The notes under the pieces are model-generated. The model was not told where the DNA came from. It was given only the letters and a program-made list of their open reading frames with translations, and did no database searches. 64,000 bases of DNA. Source: Oscheius onirici. Lineage: Eukaryota; Nematoda; Chromadorea; Rhabditida; Rhabditidae. Both the position numbers and the translations under genes were made by a program. Numbering within the stretch: the first letter of the stretch is position 1; the number at the start of each line of letters is the position of its first letter. Positions 57,293 to 64,000 of the stretch are shown here, piece after piece. The stretch lies in NCBI GenBank assembly GCA_932521025.1, contig OW051471.1:7254001-7318000 (forward strand), in the 5' to 3' direction.

Positions 57293-60200
57293 TCACAGCG
57301 CGTGTTTGATAAGAGGCTCTCTCTTCTTTTCTTTTTCTTGAATCTTCTCCGGCAAGCTGGAACCTTTGGTTTCCGGCATAGAACATTGAAACATGAAGCT
57401 GTCGAGGAGGATCGAAGCAGCCAGGATTGTGTAAGGAACGACGTGTCGAGCACTCTGCAAAATGTTGCATCAGAAAAAGATAAGTAATGACTGACCAAAA
57501 GAAACACAAACGGAGCAGCGATGATGCCGAGTCGACTGAAGATCGACTTGAAAGAAACAGCCTGGTTTCGAAGGAGAGTCGGGAAGATTTCCATCGTGAC
57601 GACACTTTTAGTAATGAAAACCTGAATTTCAAAAAGTAATATAGAGTCTTTTTCGTCTCACTTGAGTACTGAGTGAGGTTGCCATTATAGTTGCTACTCT
57701 AGTCACAGTTCTGTACTCTCCCTCCCATCCCAGCATGTAAACTATCGAGATCACTGCGATTGATATCCCTGTGAGTCCTTGGCAGATCACGTGAACGGTC
57801 TTTCTTCCGAGCCATTTGAATCTGAAGAAACTCTGACTGACATTGATGTTATATAGAAAAACCTATAATCAAGAAGGCCACATAAAATGTTGATGCTCCA
57901 ACGGAAGATCCCAAGACTCAAAGAGTTAATGAAAATTGATCCGCTAAGCTTATCCAAATTGAAAGCTAGGGAATAGTTTGTCATTGCCGTGATAAATCTG
58001 AATATTTTTTTCCATATTTGACTCGCTTCACTGCTTGTTTACACTGTTACACGCTTATCAAACAGCTTTTTTCTCAGCTCTTTTCCACTCATATTTCAGT
58101 CTTATCGCACAGAAACTAGAAACTCGAAAGCTGACGTGTTTGAACTTACACTCCAAGAGAAATGACGCCCACGTAGAAGGTCATCGTCTTGTTCGTGAAC
58201 AGTTGTAGGACATTCATCTTCTGCTTCTTCTCGTCTCGAGCATGTTGCGCCTAAAAATTCTATTTTTGATCACTGTTTTCCACGTTTTCGCAGGAATTTA
58301 TGGCCGATATGGGGGAAACGAAACCAGGGAACAAAGCCGTCATGAAAGGGTCGTAAAAGCCACGAGGATTCACTGTTTCCCACTACTTTGTGATTGGAAG
58401 TTCCTGCTGTAGAAACTAATAGGCTGAAACATATAACTCATACTCAAAAATTTGACGGTTTTTGCAGTTCCCCTAATCTTCTACAGTGTATTTGAACAGC
58501 ATCGGTCAATATACTCAAGGCTAAGTTCAGAATACGAGAGGGTGTCAAAATGCTCGTGCCATTAAACGTTGTCAATCTACGCTAATGAATCCGTTTAAAG
58601 TCCACAGTCATTCGATAGCCTCTCCGAAGTGAATTTCAAAACATACGTTGTTGAATTTCGCTCTGAACCCATACATACCGTTTTAAAAGGTGAGATTACT
58701 GTGAGATTGACAGTCTCTTAATCCATCTAGTGAAATCTCTTTCATCCTGTCTTTTGTGTACTCTGCCGTTGAGTCTTTTTGCATCGGCTCTAGTGGAGTA
58801 CAACCCATGATGGTATTGGCAGAGAGTACACAGAGCAATGACTCGCGGATCAGCCGTATGATTCAGATTGTTCCCGCCCATGGCACAGAATAGCAGCTAT
58901 AAAAAGGACCGTTCTACTGATAGTGCACACTTGTTCATTGCTCTCAAAGTCTTTTTTCCGAAAACTTGCTCAATTTGAATCTTCAGAATGTCGGATCACG
59001 GACACCATCACGACTCCCACGCCCATCACGATGACTATCACCATGCTGGAGATGGACATCATGAAGTTCATCATGCTGGAGATGACCACTGTCACAATGC
59101 AGCCCACCGTAAGTTTACAAAGTGTTTTGTTAGAATGATGAATTCAGATCACACTCACGATGGACACCACCACGATGAACACCAAACTCACCATCAGGCT
59201 GCTCACCACGATACCCATCACGACACCCACCACGATAGCCACCATCATTAAACGTCTCTTGTAAATAAAGTGTACCTGATATTCGAAATCGAGAAGTTTT
59301 TGAATCTCCAGTTGACGATCCTCGTCTTCTCCGTCTCTCGCCTGAATCTTTTCGAGAATTTCGCGTGCTTCACCAAGACGACCGTGTCCTATCAGCCATC
59401 GGGGTGACTCGTACACAAACCTACAGGACAGACTCTTTTCTTATAAAAAGACTTACCAATAGAAAAGGAAAGTTGGCGAACTGGCAATGATAATGTTGAC
59501 CTGGAATGTTCTCCAATTTCCGGAGAAGTAGGCTGAAAACCTCATTTCATATATGCGTGGGTCTGCTTTACCTAAGATTGTAACCAAAATGTAATTTAGA
59601 GACCAGGCGATAATGGAGGAGACAGTGAAACGATGCTTTTTAGGAATCTGTTCTGTCATATAGACCAAGAATGTTCTGAACTTAATGTATCATAGAACAG
59701 ACACGTTTACCCTATAAGACCTCCAGTAAAAGGACCCTGAAGCGACCTCAGAACGGTGAACCAGAAAAGACTTGGTGGGAAGGCACATGCTATTCCGAGA
59801 ATTGATGAAAATAGGAAGGAAAGAGAGATAATTTACAAAGAAACCTGTATATTGCGAAAAACTTCAAACCCACTCTCAGTCTCCCAAACATGTCAGAAAG
59901 CATTCCACAGACAACCGTACCAAGCAATACTCCTGTCATTTGAATGGAGATACTTTGTTTGACTTGGGCTCCATCTTTACAATACAGTTCGAACTAAAGT
60001 TGCTTGTTTGACTCTTAACTTTGAACCGACACACCTCGACGTTTACACTTTTGAACTCGTAATCGACTACTTGTCGACAGTTGGTCAGTTGATCTGGACT
60101 GATTCCGGGAGCGCAGATGTTGGGAATTGTATAGTTCTCGCCAACGCAAGAAACTGTCGGAGCTGCTCCTGTAAACAGGATATTATGAGCCCGACAAATA

Positions 60201-60408
60201 GAAAAATACCTCCAAAAATCATGAAAACCATGTTTCCTGCTCCTTGCAGCAATACGAATTCGGAGAAGAGCATGACAAGAATTGCATATTTGCCCATTTT
60301 GGCGAGATCATCAAGAGTTTTGGTCTGTACAGGAGCCGAAAGTTCGTCGACGACGGGGACAGATTCTTCATCTTGTGCCAATTGGAGATAGGCACTGCTT
60401 TCGGTCAT
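57293..60408 (-). CDS. SLC22-family organic cation/anion transporter
   Basis: Major-facilitator plasma-membrane transporter of the OCT/SLC22 group. Start MTESSAYLQLAQDEESVPVV at 60408 (2 nt after a TTTTAG acceptor); TM1 YAILVMLFSEFVLLQG; a large extracellular loop with conserved Cys (APTVSCVGENYTIPNICAPG, LTNCRQVVDYEF, FELYCKDG); TM2 MTGVLLGTVVCG with the loop SDMFGRLRVG; VYMTEQIPKKHRF (the family's ExxP..RG-type loop); FVYESPRWLIGHGRLGEARE, a clear SLC22 signature; then FYVGVISLGV, NYSLAFNLDKLSGS, LDYRFKWLGRKTVH, VFITKSVVTMEIFPTLLRN, and a final TM before a basic tail ending LIKHAL, TGA at 57293. Full 12-TM length. One 1-kb intron (58252-59275) hosts another gene. Substrate unknown. Confidence 0.88.
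58898..58905 (+). promoter_or_regulatory. TATA box of the nested His-rich gene
   Basis: TATAAAAA 90 nt upstream of the ATG at 58988, inside the transporter intron. Confidence 0.45.
58988..59251 (+). CDS. histidine-rich small protein nested in the transporter intron
   Basis: ATG one nucleotide after ATCTTCAG. Two exons (intron about 39 nt after GCCCACC) encode about 75 residues of His-Asp-Ala-rich repeats: MSDHGHHHDSHAHHDD, HHAGDGHHEVHHAGDD, HCHNAAHH, then THDGHHHDEHQTHHQ and tandem HHDTHHDTHHDSHHH before TAA. No signal peptide. About 40% His with paired Asp/Glu suggests binding of Zn, Cu or Ni, or a charge-dense cytosolic protein. It has its own TATA box and poly(A) signal, so it is an independent gene on the strand opposite the transporter, wholly inside intron 58252-59275. 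Confidence 0.78.
   Translation: MSDHGHHHDSHAHHDDYHHAGDGHHEVHHAGDDHCHNAAHRKFTKCFVRMMNSDHTHDGHHHDEHQTHHQAAHHDTHHDTHHDSHHH
59264..59269 (+). terminator. poly(A) signal of the His-rich gene, 5 nt from the host intron donor
   Basis: AATAAA 13 nt after the TAA at 59249-59251. The transporter's donor (minus strand, intron starting at 59275) is only 5 nt further on, so the 3' end of the nested transcript must overlap the neighbouring exon in antisense. Confidence 0.55.
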
Positions 60409-61002
60409 ACCTAAAACAATCAAGATGTTATTACAATTAGACTTCTATAGGTCCACCAAATTTCAAAAGCATACTCTTTGACCTTTTCTAGAAAAAAAGA
60501 GAGAGACGTTGAAAGGGAAATACAATGCATTCTTACTACAAAATCATATAGAAACAGTGTTGTTACTAGAGAGTGTACGCATGCGAACGGTAACAAGGAA
60601 AGACTCCGAATCGGAGGTTTACTAAACCCCGGCGAGATTTCGTGACAAGCTTTGCATAATTTTCAGTCAGTAATCCTTCCCCAAGTTCAATGAAAAATGG
60701 CCAAAGTGCAAGGACAGGCCTATGCAGAGGGCGACGTTTCCTGGGAGACCACTCAATGGTCAGTTAGCTGACATTTTAATGTTCTAATTAGATTTGTCAC
60801 ACAAGTTGCGTGGGTAATGTTAGATGTAGACAAACGTCTAATTTAACATGTTTTACAGTTGTAGCCAGAACTGTTGTGAAGAGGAAGAGTTATACGAATA
60901 TCACATTACGCCATTGTTTGCCCAAAAATGGCAGAAAGCGACCATGGGATATTCTAGAATAATCTATTCTTTTAAGGTTGAACCGTGTCTGTTTATGTGT
61001 AG

Positions 61003-61498
61003 CAGAGATGTGCGGGAATGGCCAAAAAAATTTCCGCGGGAATGCTTAGTCTCAAAAAAATTTCCCGCGTCCCGCGGGAGGGAATCTCGTGTCCACTTTT
61101 ATTCCCGTGAGAAGCAGTTTTTCCCGCGGGAATGACGGGAATCACTGGAATTTTCTAAAAACGCTAATTTCGCTTATTTTCGTCGGGTTTTCGTTATGCA
61201 ACTAACCTTCGCACTGATTTTCAACAAGCTGATAGTCAAAAAGGCAGTTCTAAGCCGATGACACAAAAACAAGGCATATTTGGACCAAAAAGTAGGTCCA
61301 TCCTTGATTTTTGCTGACGAAAAACTCTAAAATCGTAAGATAAAAAGTCTGAATTTTCGCGCGGGAATCATAAAAATTCCCGCGGGAATGCACGGGAATT
61401 TTGCTGTCTAAAAATTATTCCCGCGTCCCGCGGGACGGGACTCCCGCGCTTATTTTTTTTCCCGCGTTCCCGCGGGAATAAGTTCTCGCACATCTCTG
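61003..61498. mobile_element. 496-bp hAT-type MITE with 8-bp target duplication
   Basis: Starts CAGAGATGTGCGGGAA and ends TTCTCGCACATCTCTG; the CAGAG-TG type terminus is the hAT hallmark. Perfect 8-bp direct repeats ATGTGTAG flank it (60995-61002 and 61499-61506). Inside are repeated CCCGCGGGAAT blocks in both orientations. Non-coding. Confidence 0.85.
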
Positions 61499-61529
61499 AT
61501 GTGTAGCCTCGGAGCGGGCAAAGTGAAAA

Positions 61530-61600
61530 ACGTTGGCGCGGGATCGAACCCGCGACGCTCGGGCAACAAGGCACTGGCATTGCGCTATTAATGCAAGTGT
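61530..61600 (-). tRNA. tRNA-like sequence, probably a pseudogene or tRNA-derived SINE piece
   Basis: On the minus strand an A-box-like TAGCGCAATGCCAGTGC with a pairable D stem (GCGC/GTGC) is followed 25 nt later by a B-box GCGGGTTCGATCCCGC. The T arm is one nucleotide short and the acceptor and anticodon stems pair badly, so it is unlikely to make a functional tRNA. Confidence 0.4.
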
Positions 61601-63024
61601 GCTTTGAGAACGTTCGCGAGAGATACGACGCTCGACGCTGGCCGGAAAGCTGCCAGTTATCCTAGACCAGACCGGCCTGTCTACTGCCTTACTTGTGAAC
61701 ATTATTTTGGATTTGCTGAACAAGTGTTAAAAACTCCTCTTCTGTAGTACTTCAAAGAGGAGGTGTCCCTTTTTGTGATGTGGGTCGAAAAGTTTCTTGT
61801 ACAGGATCTTAAACTTGGGAAAACACGAGTCGTCGACAGCATCGTGGGAAGGAGGTGGTGAAGCCACGGAAGCATGGTTTGAACTGTCGTAGACATAGTT
61901 CAGGCACGCAGATTATCGACCTGAAAGCTGGATCCTTTTTTACTATATCTGTCCGAAAGATAAATTTGACGGTCCGAAATTACTTCACCGTCCGAAGTTC
62001 CACTCACAAGGGAACACATTTTCAGCATTTTACTTTTGCCATTATTTTGCCATTATAGCAATAAGAGACAAACCGGAATGCTGAACTATATTCTCTTTGG
62101 ACGGATGAGGTAAAGAAAGTTACTTTACCTTGTCGTGTAAAAGCTGTTCAATATTGGTTTTTCGGTACGGATATGCCGACAACGAATCTTCAGTTGCGAA
62201 AGAGAGACCACGTCATTCGCTCATTCGTCATCTTCGGGTTCCGGGTTGACCTGTTATTTCACCACAACAGAAGAACGTTTGTTATTCGAAAAAGTGAAAA
62301 TCTCACACATCAGATTTTAGATCCTATTCTTCAGTTTTTGCAGCCCCACTTGAGCAACCACCTGTTCGTAGTCTTATTTGATTCGCGCCTGTGGTTTGTA
62401 GCAAAGTTAACAATTAAGTTCTTCTCAAGCCAAAGTACGCCTCTTGTGATGGGTTAGTCGTGCTGTAAATGTCTATTAAAAGTTCTCGCAGGTGTGGAGT
62501 CATCTGCTCTCGTTTTTAGTCTCTGTCTCTTCCAAATGCTCGAGCTAATGAGCCGCTCCATTTCCCCGCCCAAATGGATGCCACCCTTTCCATTTTCGTC
62601 TAAAAGTGTCTCATCCCATTTGATTCTCTGAAAATTAGTGTCGATGACTCAAGGTTCTATGGTGAGAGGGAACAACTGTTTCCAAGGGTGTGTTTAGCGT
62701 TGTGACGTAGAACATTTCTATTTGAAGACTGCTCCTCAGTTTGACTTCTAATTGCATCTTGTTCGAATAGGGGTTCGCGAGCTGCTTACCTTTATGCCTC
62801 TGAACTTACAAATTTCTGTGTATTCCCCATTCTTATTCGAAAAGCCACTCCACAGAAACAGAGCTTTCTTATGTATCCGACTTGCATTTGTTGTCCACCC
62901 TCACTTTTCCACTGCCCAGATGCAAAACAATCTTGTCCTCTCGTATGGTATTTTTTTCGATTGGGTTTGATTTTTCCACTGTGATAGATAAAAACAGCTG
63001 AAATATATAAAACAAGGATAGTAC

Positions 63025-63200
63025 CGCCCTTCCAGGGCTAAAGATTCCTTGTCTTCTCCTATCACTTCTTTCTCGGACCCTCAGTTCCAGTTTTCCTTCC
63101 GTTTTTCCTTGTCACTCTGCTTCAGTCACCCCCTGTCCCTCTCCCTCTCCTTATCCTCAATTAGAGTTTCAGACAGATACACAAACACAGACTTGGGAGC
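63025..63200 (-). repeat. dispersed repeat, inverted copy
   Basis: CGCCCTTCCAGGGCTAAAG at 63025-63043, then further on CTCAATTAGAG and AGCAATTTAAA, are reverse complements of blocks at 14915-15180 and 16925-17470, in the same relative order with insertions and deletions. Confidence 0.5.
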
Positions 63201-64000
63201 AATTTAAAACAGATGTGTAGCGCAATGTACCAACCAGCTCCCACCCCTTTAAGTCTCCGAACTCTGACGGATCTTTTGATCCCAAGTATGTTCTTCTTTG
63301 TTTACATTCTCGCGAGCCATGTGAGTGACCTCCCGAGGGTTCTTTGCAAAGGATGCACACTTTGCTGACCACACTTCCTGGCAGGACCTGTGCGAACAAC
63401 ATCACGTAACAAACAGTCGTATTTTTAGACAATTTCGAAATCGGTCAGCTTAGAGATCTGATCGCTTCTGAAGGCGGTTGTTCTCCTCCTAATTAACACC
63501 CTCAAGTCTTGCAGAATCAATAGGCAGGCGCATTTGTCAAAAGCTTTTCTTGAGGAAATGGATACTCACGGTCACTTTTTGCTCTTTCCAACCGTGAGAA
63601 CATTCTCAGGTAATATCTGGTAATCCTGTGTTATTAACAGCAACAAATCCGCCTCCGTTCTGACCACTGAACCAACAATTCCTCCTATTCTAAACAAATA
63701 TCATAATGTATAAAGATACACTTTTAGTCCGCCCTTTTGACGCAGACAATGTGACCCGTTCCCCTTTGTTGATCTTCAAAATACCTCAAGATACCTTGAA
63801 ACAAAGGTTGATCGCTTAGTGGCGAGGTTTTGAATCAGTTTTACATACAAATTGACGCATTGTTCTCAAATTCTCTCAATGAATCAGCAGATCGTAGAAA
63901 AGACCAACAATCATATGAGTTTATTTGGCTTGTGTGTTCCTTATCACTCCCTATCGACCATTACCTTCCGACGTCAAATAAATGTCTTTTGGACGGAAGT

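Larger units (their letters stand above)
60409..64000. other. 3.6 kb gene-poor, repeat-containing end of the window
   Basis: Holds the hAT-type MITE, a tRNA-like fragment and a dispersed repeat (listed separately). A minus-strand frame at 63169-63432 includes CILCKEPSGGHSHGSREC, a zinc-knuckle-like spacing, but without further support. No other gene found. Confidence 0.4.

Noticed and set aside
59144-59416. Transporter exon reading through to a hydrophobic tail KRRLMMVAIVVGVVMGIVV
   Set aside because: The hydrophobic run is the complement of the His-rich gene; the exon ends at the CAG-GTACAC donor at 59276.
61735-62060. Possible gene around 61700-62060 on either strand
   Set aside because: Frames are under 70 codons, without splice chain or motif.
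1-64000. CRISPR arrays, bacterial operons or contamination
   Set aside because: No regularly spaced repeats and no Shine-Dalgarno-type genes; spliced nematode-type genes run throughout the window.

Overview
This is a stretch of a nematode nuclear genome. The evidence: genes are split by very short GT-AG introns (mostly 33-50 nt) with T-rich acceptors ending TTTCAG; there are two Sra/Srab/Sre-type chemoreceptors, an MLT-10-family moulting protein and an nlp-20-like neuropeptide precursor, all nematode-specific families. At least ten genes carry a good splice acceptor 0-17 nt before the ATG with no upstream exon, the signature of spliced-leader trans-splicing. I cannot name the species. Gene coordinates below are CDS spans including introns.

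Layout. 1-7.9 kb: tandem pair of divergent Na/K-ATPase-type alpha subunits (minus; the first runs off the left edge). 8-10.8 kb: no gene seen. 10.8-18.1 kb: a Cys-loop ligand-gated channel (plus) whose two long introns hold a complete oppositely oriented gene for a membrane-anchored secreted protein and a decayed retroelement with repeats. 18.2-25 kb: gene-poor, with a 1.18-kb terminal-inverted-repeat element carrying its own small gene. 25-27 kb: neuropeptide-type GPCR. 29.1 kb: a short precursor with an amidation signal that I do not recognise. 30-34 kb: secreted carbonic anhydrase with a Cys-rich N-terminal extension, then a long coiled-coil protein (both minus). 34.8-40.2 kb: chemoreceptor, Cys-rich secreted protein, chemoreceptor. 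40.5 kb: a small transposon inserted in another repeat. 41.7-47.1 kb: MLT-10-like protein, small membrane protein, receptor-like fragment, nlp-20-like precursor. 48-52 kb: TMEM115, PCGF RING protein and CPSF4 in one orientation, probably an operon. 52.4 kb: Nup35 in divergent orientation. 54-57 kb: hypothetical gene and a secreted proline-rich protein. 57.3-60.4 kb: SLC22 organic-cation-type transporter with a histidine-rich gene inside one intron on the other strand. 60.4-64 kb: hAT-type MITE, tRNA-like fragment, repeats.

The genes serve mixed roles: membrane transport and signalling (ATPases, channel, GPCR, chemoreceptors, transporter, two peptide precursors), cuticle or moulting-type secreted proteins, and a housekeeping cluster (mRNA 3'-end processing, Polycomb-type RING, Golgi membrane protein, nucleoporin). 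Exon-intron models were built by eye from splice signals, reading-phase compatibility and family similarity; weak junctions are marked.
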